From the NCBI GenBank assembly GCA_007116835.1, contig SKHS01000073.1, positions 1-10,329 on the forward strand: a DNA stretch of 10,329 nt, read 5' to 3'. The notes beneath the pieces were generated by a model. The model made no database searches. It saw only the letters and a list, made by a program, of their open reading frames with translations, and was not told the DNA's origin. Of this stretch, positions 1 through 6,376 are shown one piece after another. How positions within the stretch are numbered: the stretch's first letter is position 1; the number at the start of each line of letters is the position of its first letter. Made by a program: the position numbers and the translations under genes. The stretch is from Halomonas sp. Its GTDB lineage: Bacteria; Pseudomonadota; Gammaproteobacteria; Pseudomonadales; Halomonadaceae.

Positions 1-369
1 ATTATGGTGCAGTCGGGCCTAGCGCAAAGCATGTCTGAGTGGCTGGTCTCTTTTGCCACCGCCACATCACTGCCATTTTGGTCGTTCCTCAGTGCCGGCA
101 TTGTAAACCTATTTGTACCTTCCGGCGGTGGCCAGTGGGCCGTTCAAGCCCCTGTTATGCTGCCAGCGGCAGAAGCGCTGGGGGCTGACATTTCACGCGT
201 TGCCATGGCAGTTGCCTGGGGCGATGCCTGGACTAACTTATTGCAGCCCTTCTGGGCACTGCCGGTGCTGGCGATTGCAGGTTTGAAGGCGAAAGACATT
301 ATGGGCTTCTGCCTGATCCAGCTGTTTATCACCGGCGCGATTATTTCCGTTGGCCTCGTATGGTTCTAG
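1..369 (+). CDS. atoE: Short-chain fatty acid transporter, AtoE family (3' end only)
   Basis: This is the C-terminal part of an integral inner-membrane carrier for short-chain fatty acids such as acetoacetate or butyrate. The reading frame is open from base 1, so the true start lies outside the window; the ATG at 4 is internal. The visible 122 or so residues are very hydrophobic, with about three membrane segments. They include the family signature FVPSGGGQWAVQ (bases 112-147), a Ser-Gly-rich re-entrant or membrane-edge motif typical of AtoE (TIGR00366) proteins, followed by a Pro/Met-rich stretch and a GDAWTN motif. The gene ends with TAG at 367-369 and is followed by a strong intrinsic terminator. 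Substrate is inferred from the family; without the N-terminal two thirds it cannot be narrowed. Confidence 0.88.
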   Translation: MMVQSGLAQSMSEWLVSFATATSLPFWSFLSAGIVNLFVPSGGGQWAVQAPVMLPAAEALGADISRVAMAVAWGDAWTNLLQPFWALPVLAIAGLKAKDIMGFCLIQLFITGAIISVGLVWF

Positions 370-420
370 GCGCGCGCTAGTTATCCATCGACGCTCTTTA
401 TGGCTTACAGCCTGTCTAGC

Positions 421-446
421 GCCCGCCCTTTGGGGCGGGCATTTTA
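421..446 (+). terminator. Rho-independent terminator after atoE
   Basis: A perfect 8-bp GC-rich stem, GCCCGCCC (421-428) with GGGCGGGC (433-440), closes a TTTG loop and is followed by ATTTTA. It lies 51 bases after the atoE stop and ends 18 bases before the thioesterase start, so it should separate the two transcription units. Confidence 0.85.
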
Positions 447-464
447 ATCCCTGAAGGTTTATCT

Positions 465-989
465 ATGTCAGACACACTCATTGAACACAGCGCCCTACCC
501 GGCCAGCATGAACTCTCCATGACGGTCTTAATGACCCCCGATATGGCCAATTTCAGTGGCAAAGTGCATGGCGGTGCTATTCTTAAGAAGCTCGACGAAG
601 TTGCCTACGCCTGCGCAAGCCGTTATTCAGGCCACTATGTCGTCACACTTTCTGTCGATCAGGTGCTGTTTAAGCAACCAATACACGTCGGCGAACTAGT
701 GACTTTTTTAGCCAGCGTTAATCATGTGGGGCGCTCTTCCATGGAGATCGGGATTAAAGTCGTCGCTGAAGATATTCGTGAAAAACTGATTCGTCACACC
801 AACAGCTGCTATCTCACCATGGTGGCCGTGGATGCCGATGGCAAACCGGCTATCGTACCGCCGCTGGCATTGGAAACCTCACTACAGAAACTAAGGTTTG
901 AAAAAGCCGCGCTGCGTAAAAAGCTGCGTAAGCAGGCAGAGCAAGAAGAGCAGCTCGCCCATCTTCATCACCACCAGCAGCACTCTTAA
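465..989 (+). CDS. Acyl-CoA thioesterase, single hotdog domain
   Basis: This 174-residue cytoplasmic enzyme should hydrolyse acyl-CoA to free acid and CoA. It belongs to the YciA/BFIT/ACOT hotdog group. The N-terminal half carries the expected active-site pattern: N29, then GKVHGG at 32-37 on the loop before the central helix, and D44 in the LDE motif of that helix, the position of the catalytic acid in YciA-like enzymes. The strand with VDQVLFKQPIHVGE is the usual second half of the fold. The last 30 or so residues leave the fold as a Lys/Arg/Glu-rich, probably helical tail ending in a His/Gln-rich run, longer than in typical YciA. The start is the ATG at 465, with AAGG 8 bases upstream. The next gene follows after 30 bp on the same strand, so the two are probably co-transcribed. 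Chain-length preference cannot be read from the sequence. Confidence 0.9.
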   Translation: MSDTLIEHSALPGQHELSMTVLMTPDMANFSGKVHGGAILKKLDEVAYACASRYSGHYVVTLSVDQVLFKQPIHVGELVTFLASVNHVGRSSMEIGIKVVAEDIREKLIRHTNSCYLTMVAVDADGKPAIVPPLALETSLQKLRFEKAALRKKLRKQAEQEEQLAHLHHHQQHS

Positions 990-1019
990 CTAACGCTAAC
1001 ACCCAAGCAAGGAGCACAC

Positions 1020-2024
1020 ATGCCCGCCAGGGAGCGCTACCCACACCTACCCAAATCCGTTGAGTATGCGCATATCGGCTGGGATTTTTTTATTCTGGCA
1101 GCGGTGGTTATCAACCTCAGCCTGCTGCTATTTGACTCGCTGTTTCTGATTGGGCCAATTAACGATGCTATTGCCAGCCTTACACCCAGTTTCCACGCGT
1201 TTTACGACTCAGTAGTTCACAGCCGCTTTATTACTATTGATTTGTTTTTTGTCGGTATCTTTATAGCGGATGTACTGCTGGGTTGGGCGGTAGCGATTGC
1301 CGAACGGCGCTATCACCGCTGGTTTTTCTACCCGTTTGTTCACTGGTACGACGTGCTTGGCTGCATTCCGCTCGGCGGCTTCCGGTTATTGCGCGTACTG
1401 CGCGTGGTATCGCTATTAAACCGGCTGCATCGGCTGCGCTTAATTGATGTGACCCAGTGGGCTAGCTACCGTTTTTTTGCCAAGTATTACGACATTTTGT
1501 TGGAAGAGCTTTCTGACCGCATTGCACTGCGTCTGCTGAGCAATGTACAGCAGCAAGTTGTCGCTAGCGACTCGCTCTCAGAACGCGTCATTGACCGCGT
1601 TCTGATGCCCCGTAAAACCCAGCTGATCCATGAAATATCCCAGCGGCTGGAAGCGACGGTGGGCCAAGCCTACCAGCACAACCGTATCGCTATCATGGCG
1701 GCCATTGATGACTTGGTTAGCCGGACGCTGAAAGAGAGCCCGGAAATCCAAAAGCTGCACCGTTTTCCCATGGGAAAAACGGCCTCTAATGCCATGCAAG
1801 CGTCGCTAAGTGGGGTTGCCCAGCGCTTGGTGGATGAACTGGCCCAAGGCATCCATTCAGCGGAATTTCGCCAACTCATCGAGCGCACAGCGGAAAGTGG
1901 CTTCGACAGCTGGCTAAGCGTTGATGAAACCAGCGCCCATGTGACCGAGCAGGTGCTTTACGATATTCTCGACATGCTGAAAGATCAGGTACGCCAGCAG
2001 CGGTGGAAAGGGCGCTATGAGTAG
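1020..2024 (+). CDS. Voltage-sensor-like membrane protein without a pore domain
   Basis: This 334-residue protein has an N-terminal membrane domain (about 20-142) resembling the S1-S4 sensor of the voltage-gated ion channel superfamily. S1 is about 20-45. S2 is about 69-94, with D74, F76/F77 and D84. S3 is short, about 107-118, with a WYD motif (D111). S4 is about 121-142 and has arginines at 122, 125 and 128, then 135, 138 and 140, so it starts with the every-third-residue spacing of voltage sensors. After S4 no S5, selectivity filter or S6 is seen. Residues 144-334 are hydrophilic, mostly helical and probably cytoplasmic. The ATG at 1020 has AAGGAG 5 bases upstream. It may be annotated simply as an ion transporter in relatives. 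Ion conduction through the sensor itself (Hv1-like) or signalling to the soluble domain are both possible; neither is shown. It converges with the next gene, only 15 bp away. Confidence 0.72.
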   Translation: MPARERYPHLPKSVEYAHIGWDFFILAAVVINLSLLLFDSLFLIGPINDAIASLTPSFHAFYDSVVHSRFITIDLFFVGIFIADVLLGWAVAIAERRYHRWFFYPFVHWYDVLGCIPLGGFRLLRVLRVVSLLNRLHRLRLIDVTQWASYRFFAKYYDILLEELSDRIALRLLSNVQQQVVASDSLSERVIDRVLMPRKTQLIHEISQRLEATVGQAYQHNRIAIMAAIDDLVSRTLKESPEIQKLHRFPMGKTASNAMQASLSGVAQRLVDELAQGIHSAEFRQLIERTAESGFDSWLSVDETSAHVTEQVLYDILDMLKDQVRQQRWKGRYE

Positions 2025-2039
2025 CTGGGTTATTAATTG

Positions 2040-3434
2040 TTATACGGTAACAGTTGCCAACGGCGGCTGAGCAAGACATTGCTTCATCACCATCAATGCC
2101 TGGCTTAACCTTTGCCTGTCAGCCGCGGCACCGATGCAAATCCTAATGGCCTGAGGCGCAGGCGTACTGCCCACACAAAAGGGCTCAGCACTGGAGACTT
2201 TAACCCCTTGCTGTTGCAAGCGTTCACACAGTTCTATGGCGCGAACCCCGTCAGGCAACGATAACCAAACGTTGCTACTGTTAGGCCGCCGACTCAGGGT
2301 ATAGCCAGAGAGCACCTGTGTAGTTACTTGCTGTCGCATAGCAAGCTCATCGGTTTGCCATGCCAACAAAGCGCCAGCAGCGGGCTGTGCAACCCAATGG
2401 CAGGCGATATCGACCATGAGCGGTGGCACCATCCAGCTCTGTGCTCTTAGCCCTGCAGCAAGGCGTTCAAGCAACACATCAGGGGCGCGAAGGACTCCAA
2501 TGCGCAACCCACCCGCCAAGACCTTTGTCGTACTGAAAACAAAAAGCGTACGCTCTGGTGCTAACTGATAAAGCGGTGTGCCGCGTTGCTCAACAGGCAA
2601 ATACTGCACGCCGTCTTCCAGTAGCCAACTATCATAGCGCCGGGCAAGCGACACTAACCGTGCACGCCGCGCCTCACTAAGACAGACCCCGGTAGGGTTA
2701 TTCTGATCAGGCGTCACATAAATGAGTCTTGGCGGCTGGCGAGCACACTGCGCTTCCAGCGCATCCATGCACATGCCCTCTTCATCAAAGGCAATGCCTA
2801 CCATCTTCAGGTGTGCTTGTTGGGCAGCGCTTATCGCGCCAGGATACGTCAAGGCATCAGCGGCTATTAGCTCACCAGGGCGCAGCAGCGTACTGAGTAT
2901 CAGGCTGATGCCATGCTGGCCTCCCTGGGTAATCAACAGCTCATCCGCTCTTAATGTCATACCCAGCTGTTCTAGCCATCTCGCCAAGCTCTCACGGTGA
3001 CCTTCGCTCTCTCTGGCATCCAGATAGGAGACTCCTCGTGTCAAGGCTGCAGGAGAGCTGCTTATCACGTTCAACGCATCACTGAACGCCTGCTGGCGAA
3101 GCGGATGAGGCGGCGGCAAGCTTAGGCTTAAGTCAATGATGTCGTTGTTATCACTTGGGTTCCACGCCATATCAAAAACCGTGCGCGGCGCATGCTGCCT
3201 AACGTAGGTGCCACTTCCTACCCGTGCACTAACCCAGCCATGATGTTCAGCCTCAGCATATCCACGAGTCACGGTGCCTACGGTTACCCCCAGTGCATCC
3301 GCTAAGCGCCGCTGCGGCGGCAAGCGTTCCCCTGGGGCAAGCTCTCCTGCCGAAATGGCAGCGCCAATGGACTGGGCAATGGCACGGTAGCGTGGCCCAG
3401 CAAAACGCTCAAGGGAAGGCACCCAAATTGTCAT
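2040..3434 (-). CDS. MocR-type transcriptional regulator (GntR wHTH fused to aminotransferase-like domain)
   Basis: This 464-residue PLP-dependent regulator has a GntR-type winged helix at about 15-78 (helix-turn-helix around 39-60, wing ending GSGTYV). A linker follows, then a fold-type I aminotransferase-like domain from about 100 to 455. The cofactor residues are present: NNPTG at 245-249, D274 for the pyridine nitrogen, K304 in the STTK motif for the Schiff base, and R431 in the IRICIG motif, the usual substrate-carboxylate arginine. With K304 kept, it probably binds PLP and senses an amino acid or amine as an external aldimine rather than acting as a metabolic enzyme. It is transcribed away from a LysE/RhtB exporter, the typical regulator-transporter arrangement. 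The start at 3434 matches the family N-terminus; no clear ribosome binding site precedes it. A palindrome covers the start codon and may be an autoregulatory operator. The effector is unknown. Confidence 0.92.
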   Translation of the reverse strand: MTIWVPSLERFAGPRYRAIAQSIGAAISAGELAPGERLPPQRRLADALGVTVGTVTRGYAEAEHHGWVSARVGSGTYVRQHAPRTVFDMAWNPSDNNDIIDLSLSLPPPHPLRQQAFSDALNVISSSPAALTRGVSYLDARESEGHRESLARWLEQLGMTLRADELLITQGGQHGISLILSTLLRPGELIAADALTYPGAISAAQQAHLKMVGIAFDEEGMCMDALEAQCARQPPRLIYVTPDQNNPTGVCLSEARRARLVSLARRYDSWLLEDGVQYLPVEQRGTPLYQLAPERTLFVFSTTKVLAGGLRIGVLRAPDVLLERLAAGLRAQSWMVPPLMVDIACHWVAQPAAGALLAWQTDELAMRQQVTTQVLSGYTLSRRPNSSNVWLSLPDGVRAIELCERLQQQGVKVSSAEPFCVGSTPAPQAIRICIGAAADRQRLSQALMVMKQCLAQPPLATVTV

Positions 3435-3443
3435 GGTGACAAT
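3427..3443. promoter_or_regulatory. Palindrome over the mocR-type gene start, candidate operator
   Basis: ATTGTCA (3427-3433) and TGACAAT (3437-3443) form a perfect 7-bp inverted repeat with a 3-base spacer. It covers the start codon of the regulator. Its outer bases TTGT...ACAA match the second palindrome at 3514-3527, whose centre is about 85 bases away, close to eight helical turns. Binding by the regulator is inferred from the position and shared half-site ends. Confidence 0.45.
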
Positions 3444-3450
3444 AAAACCT

Positions 3451-3478
3451 TTGACGTAGATTTAACGGCCATTATGCT
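3451..3478 (+). promoter_or_regulatory. Candidate sigma-70 promoter for the LysE-family gene
   Basis: TTGACG (3451-3456) and TATGCT (3473-3478) are separated by 16 bases and would start transcription near 3485, about 47 bases before the exporter start. On the opposite strand CATAAT (3476-3471), with TTGTTT (3500-3495) 18 bases away, is a possible promoter for the regulator gene. The two -10 elements overlap, so the promoters may compete. This rests on consensus matching by eye only. Confidence 0.45.
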
Positions 3479-3513
3479 TACAAAAGCGACTAAAAAACAA
3501 CCCAACCACAAAA

Positions 3514-3527
3514 TTGTATGGATACAA
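3514..3527. promoter_or_regulatory. Palindrome in the leader of the LysE-family gene, candidate operator
   Basis: TTGTAT (3514-3519) and ATACAA (3522-3527) form a perfect 6-bp inverted repeat around GG, five bases before the exporter start codon. No obvious Shine-Dalgarno sequence is found here, so the site occupies the place where one is expected. It resembles the palindrome at the regulator start (TTGT...ACAA). Operator function is inferred. Confidence 0.5.
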
Positions 3528-3531
3528 AAAA

Positions 3532-4137
3532 ATGAGCAACGAATGGTTACTGCTGGGGCCTGTGGCGCTTTATATGATGTCGATGACACTTACCCCTGGA
3601 CCCAACAACCTTATGTTGACCGCCTCAGGGGCGAATTTTGGTTTTCGCAGAACCATGCCTCATATGTGGGGTATTTTGGGCGGCTGTTTTCTGCTGTTTT
3701 CAAGTATTGCCTTGGGGCTTGGCGTACTGTTTGAGCGCGTCCCAGTGGTACAAATAGCGCTACGCTGGGTGGGTAGCGCGTATTTGCTGTTTCTCGCCTG
3801 GAAGATTGCCTCAGCACCGCCGCCCAATCTCAATACGACCCAACCCGGGGTGCCATTGACCTTCTGGCAAGCGGCGATGTTTCAGTTTGCCAACCCCAAA
3901 GCATGGGTGATGGGGCTGGCATTAATGGCAGGCTTTCTACCTGAAAGTGGTCAGCCAGTCGTTAACGCGCTGGTGCTAGCTGGTTTTGCAGAGATGGTCG
4001 CCCTGCCATGCATCGCCCTATGGGTTGCCTTTGGCAGCGCCATTGGGCAGTGGATTAAAAGCGACGGCGCATGGCGCGCATTTAACATCACCATGGGGCT
4101 GCTAACCGCCGCCTGTGTCATATTAATTCTACGTTAG
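3532..4137 (+). CDS. LysE/RhtB family amino-acid exporter
   Basis: This 201-residue inner-membrane protein belongs to the LysE/RhtB efflux family, which exports amino acids such as lysine, homoserine, threonine or cysteine. It has the expected length and about six membrane segments. It carries the N-terminal signature TPGPNN (21-26) followed by a GFRR loop (37-40), and the mid-protein FQFANPKAW motif (117-125). I chose ATG at 3532 because it gives the normal family N-terminus; an upstream in-frame TTG at 3514 lies inside a palindrome and would add six unusual residues. The Shine-Dalgarno match is poor. It is divergent from the MocR-type regulator, the likely controller. Its TAG stop overlaps the stop of the convergent lipoprotein gene by 4 bases. 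Substrate cannot be assigned. Confidence 0.93.
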   Translation: MSNEWLLLGPVALYMMSMTLTPGPNNLMLTASGANFGFRRTMPHMWGILGGCFLLFSSIALGLGVLFERVPVVQIALRWVGSAYLLFLAWKIASAPPPNLNTTQPGVPLTFWQAAMFQFANPKAWVMGLALMAGFLPESGQPVVNALVLAGFAEMVALPCIALWVAFGSAIGQWIKSDGAWRAFNITMGLLTAACVILILR

Positions 4138-4487
4138 CCACAGCGCAGTGCTTCAATCATGTCATTGCTTTCTAGCAGGATGTTCAAGCGATCCTCGCGG
4201 TAGTCCAGGGTTGCGGCGCTATTCGGCCTGAGCACGCGCACTTGCCGGGCTCCACTCTCGCTTTGAAGCGTGGGTACGTTAGCTTCATCAAAAGAGGTGC
4301 CAATCGCGTACTGAACGGCATCTGCATCACATACAGTGTCGGTAGCGGCCGGAGCCTGTCCCACGGTAGGCGGCGCGGGGGCAGAGATATCATCGGGTGC
4401 ACCTGCACAGGCTACTAATAGTACAGATGCCAGTAGCACAGAGAGACTGCAAGCGCCCTTCTTTGCGCAGCGTATTACGTCAGTCAT
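4134..4487 (-). CDS. Lipoprotein of the I78 protease-inhibitor family
   Basis: This 117-residue protein has a lipoprotein signal ending in the lipobox LVAC with C27 as the lipidated residue, a Pro/Ala-rich linker (about 30-50) and a compact I78-type domain. The domain shows the family pattern: C53 near its start, then RVLRPNSAATLDY (84-96), RLN (100-102) and the terminal CG with C116, so C53-C116 probably form a disulphide. Members resemble potato-type serine protease inhibitors and are expected to protect envelope proteins; inhibition here is inferred. I chose the ATG at 4487 because AAGGAAG lies 7 bases upstream and the signal peptide follows directly. The frame stays open further upstream to 4577, but that extension has no signal and is unlikely. 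Its TAA stop overlaps the stop of the convergent exporter gene. Confidence 0.85.
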   Translation of the reverse strand: MTDVIRCAKKGACSLSVLLASVLLVACAGAPDDISAPAPPTVGQAPAATDTVCDADAVQYAIGTSFDEANVPTLQSESGARQVRVLRPNSAATLDYREDRLNILLESNDMIEALRCG

Positions 4488-4523
4488 GGAAACGCTTCCT
4501 TGTTTGGCCAATGGTCGCCCAAT

Positions 4524-4561
4524 ATGCACACGGGCTAGGCAACTATGCCTAACCCGTGCAT
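4524..4561. repeat. Imperfect hairpin between the entericidin and I78 genes
   Basis: ATGCAC-AC-GGG-C-TAGGCA (4524-4541) pairs with TGCCTAACCCGTGCAT (4546-4561) except for a 2-base bulge and one mismatch, around an ACTA loop. It is downstream of the entericidin stop (4593) and upstream of the I78 gene on the same strand. It could be a weak terminator or mRNA stabiliser, but no strong T tract follows it on the leftward strand. Confidence 0.5.
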
Positions 4562-4592
4562 TTACGCCAAGAAACATCCGCTTTAAATAGTG

Positions 4593-4724
4593 TTAACTTG
4601 CGGCATCCTGAACTGCTCGGCCGCCCTCTTGGACATCTTGCCCTGCACCAGAAATCGTATTGCAGCCTGCTAGAGCACCCGCAGTCATCAGTAAAATAAA
4701 GCTGGCAGCCAGTAGTTTTTTCAT
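4593..4724 (-). CDS. Entericidin A/B family small lipoprotein
   Basis: This 43-residue protein starts at ATG 4724, with the strong ribosome binding site AAGGAGA just upstream. It begins MKKLLAAS, continues as a hydrophobic signal and ends the signal with the lipobox LAGC, so C21 would be lipidated. The mature 23 residues start CNTISGAGQD and end AVQDAAS, which is the entericidin pattern of a short, Gly/Ala-rich amphipathic helix. In E. coli the EcnA/EcnB pair is described as an antidote/toxin pair under stationary-phase control. Only one such gene is visible here, as is common outside enterics, so an envelope-stress role is possible but a toxin-antidote pair is not seen. The frame is open to 4943 upstream, but the ribosome binding site and signal peptide fix the short form. 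Confidence 0.88.
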   Translation of the reverse strand: MKKLLAASFILLMTAGALAGCNTISGAGQDVQEGGRAVQDAAS

Positions 4725-4761
4725 CGTTGTTCTCCTTAACAAGTCATTCAACATCGGGAAG

Positions 4762-4789
4762 CTCCTACGGAAGCCTTTCCGTATGGGAG
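4762..4789. repeat. Hairpin in the entericidin leader
   Basis: TACGGAA (4766-4772) and TTCCGTA (4777-4783) form a perfect 7-bp stem around GCCT. CTCC (4762-4765) and GGAG (4786-4789) extend it after a 2-base bulge. It lies 38-65 bases upstream of the entericidin start. A possible -10 element, TATAAA (4815-4810 on the leftward strand), would place it in the 5' untranslated region. Role unknown. Confidence 0.5.
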
Positions 4790-4902
4790 TGCTTTCAGCG
4801 TAACAGATTTTTATAATTCCGCCTGTTTTGGCACCTTCCCAACGAGGGCAAGTCGAACTGGCAACTGCTATGCTAATGCCCATCATGTAAAGGAGTACGC
4901 GC

Positions 4903-5322
4903 TTGAAAACGTTTGAACTTGACCCACGCCTCGAAGCGGACACACTGCCACTTGGCGACCTTCCTTTGTGTCGCGTGCTGTTGATGAACGATGCACGCTA
5001 TCCCTGGGTGATCTTAGTGCCTAGAGCCGTTGCAGTTAGCGAAGTTTTTGAGCTCAGCCAGGAAAATCAAACGCAGCTTTGGCGTGAGGCAACGGCGCTG
5101 GGCACCATGATGAAAGAGGCCTTTCACGGCGATAAGCTTAATATTGCCACGCTCGGCAACGTGGTAAGCCAGCTGCATATTCATGTGGTGGTGCGCTACC
5201 AAGAGGATGCTAGCTGGCCTGCACCGGTATGGGGCAATGGCGACCCGGTGCCTTACGATTTATCCCTTCAAGGTGAGCGGCGTGCACAATTAATTGCTCA
5301 GCTTGAGGGGCTAACGTTTTAG
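4903..5322 (+). CDS. HIT-family protein (histidine triad hydrolase/transferase-like)
   Basis: This 139-residue cytoplasmic protein has the HIT fold of nucleotide-binding hydrolases. The motif LGNVVSQLHIHVVVR (84-98) contains H92 and H94, while the third histidine of the classic HxHxH triad is replaced by V96. N80 in the preceding strand and the tail with WPAPVWG (105-111) fit a bacterial HIT subgroup. H94 would be the nucleophile by analogy with HIT enzymes, so hydrolysis of a nucleotide phosphoramidate or ester is plausible, but no substrate is indicated. The start is TTG at 4903, supported by AAAGGAG ending 7 bases upstream and by a natural family N-terminus; no ATG occurs before residue 28. 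It is divergent from entericidin and convergent with the metal permease gene, 30 bp away. It looks like an independent single-gene unit. Confidence 0.88.
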   Translation: MKTFELDPRLEADTLPLGDLPLCRVLLMNDARYPWVILVPRAVAVSEVFELSQENQTQLWREATALGTMMKEAFHGDKLNIATLGNVVSQLHIHVVVRYQEDASWPAPVWGNGDPVPYDLSLQGERRAQLIAQLEGLTF

Positions 5323-5330
5323 TTTCTTGC

Positions 5331-5352
5331 GCGTTCACATGTAACGCTTAAT
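5331..5352. terminator. Weak possible terminator between convergent genes
   Basis: GCGTT (5331-5335) pairs with AACGC (5343-5347) around CACATGT, followed by TTAAT on the plus strand. It is the only hairpin in the 30 bp between the HIT and permease stops. The stem is short, so this is tentative. Confidence 0.3.
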
Positions 5353-6357
5353 TTATTCCCCAAATAGCGCTGAGCCCTGGCGGGGCGAAGGCGCATTAAG
5401 TAGCGGATCGCCGGCAGGCTGAGCAGCACCTGCTAACGCCAGTGATACACCCAAGGCAATGATCACTGCGCCCCCGATTAACGCGGCCCAGCCAGCGACT
5501 TTTTCAACAATGTGCTGGCTACGCTGCTTTTGGAGGCGCTTCGTCGCCCAGCCTCTTGCCATGATACTCGCTAAGGCAAGTAGCGAGACCGTTATTCCCG
5601 TGCCTATCGACATCGCAATCACTGACGCAACGCCTACATAAAACTGCCCTAGCAAGCTGGCAGCGCCGACCATTAACACCGCTCCCGTACAGGGGCGCAT
5701 CCCAATAGCGGCAACGGTCATCAACGCGGTGCGCCAATCAAGCGCCTGCTGGGGTTCGATATGGTGGGCACCACCGCAACACTGGGCATGCCCATGGCTG
5801 TGCCCGTCGTGCTGATGGCTGTGGCTGTGGTCATCACCCTGATGCCCGCCATAGGCTTGCCGCAGCTGCTTCACCGCCCGCCAACATAGCCATCCCCCTA
5901 ATAACGCCACTAACAGGAAGCTTGCCTGCTCTACCCAAACCACACTGCCCATGGCTTGTCGAGTGACCCAGCCAAGCCCATGGACGAGCACCGCTACCAT
6001 CGCGATAGCCGTTAGCCCTTGCAACAGCGCTGCTGCAAAGGAGAGCCCCAGCGCCCGACGGGTAGCCCCACCGTGGGAGGCTAAGTAGGTGGCTAACACG
6101 GCCTTGCCGTGCCCTGGCCCTGCGGCGTGAAAAACGCCATAGGCGAAACTCACTCCGAGTAACGTTAGCCATGTTTCGGTGGAAGGCGTGCGAGATAATT
6201 CGGTAATCGATAGCGTTAACGTACGGTGTAAGTCCCGCTGCCAAGCCAGCAACTGAAAACTAACCCCCTGTACATTCGCTTGCACAGTAAATACCAGCAA
6301 CGCTGCGCCCAGAACAATGAGCGCTCCCCATGCCAGTTGTTGCCGCGTTAAAGGCAT
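5353..6357 (-). CDS. NicO/RcnA family metal permease (ZevB-like)
   Basis: This 334-residue inner-membrane protein belongs to the NicO nickel/cobalt permease family, related to RcnA and to the ZevB zinc transporter of Haemophilus. About six or seven membrane segments are visible. The first conserved motif is FHAAGPGHGKAV (76-87), with H77 and H83 as likely metal ligands. The second is GMRPCTGAV (219-227), with C223. Between them, residues 172-199 form a hydrophilic loop with ten histidines and two adjacent cysteines (C193, C194), probably cytoplasmic and metal-binding. ATG at 6357 has GGAGG a few bases upstream. The DUF1007 gene lies 60 bp upstream on the same strand, the pairing seen in ZevAB. 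Zinc, nickel or cobalt are all possible. Family members act in uptake or efflux, so direction is not settled. Confidence 0.9.
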   Translation of the reverse strand: MPLTRQQLAWGALIVLGAALLVFTVQANVQGVSFQLLAWQRDLHRTLTLSITELSRTPSTETWLTLLGVSFAYGVFHAAGPGHGKAVLATYLASHGGATRRALGLSFAAALLQGLTAIAMVAVLVHGLGWVTRQAMGSVVWVEQASFLLVALLGGWLCWRAVKQLRQAYGGHQGDDHSHSHQHDGHSHGHAQCCGGAHHIEPQQALDWRTALMTVAAIGMRPCTGAVLMVGAASLLGQFYVGVASVIAMSIGTGITVSLLALASIMARGWATKRLQKQRSQHIVEKVAGWAALIGGAVIIALGVSLALAGAAQPAGDPLLNAPSPRQGSALFGE

Positions 6358-6376
6358 TATCCCTCCACCTAAAAGT

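Noticed and set aside
3514..3531. TTG at 3514 as the exporter start
   Set aside because: It would add six residues not typical of the family and lies inside the palindrome; ATG 3532 gives the normal N-terminus, although its Shine-Dalgarno match is weak.
3474..3734. Rightward 86-residue frame overlapping the exporter start
   Set aside because: It is out of frame with the clear LysE/RhtB protein and shows no family features.
4725..4943. N-terminal extension of entericidin to 116 residues
   Set aside because: The extension has no signal peptide logic and overlaps the divergent HIT gene; the AAGGAGA site fixes the 43-residue form.
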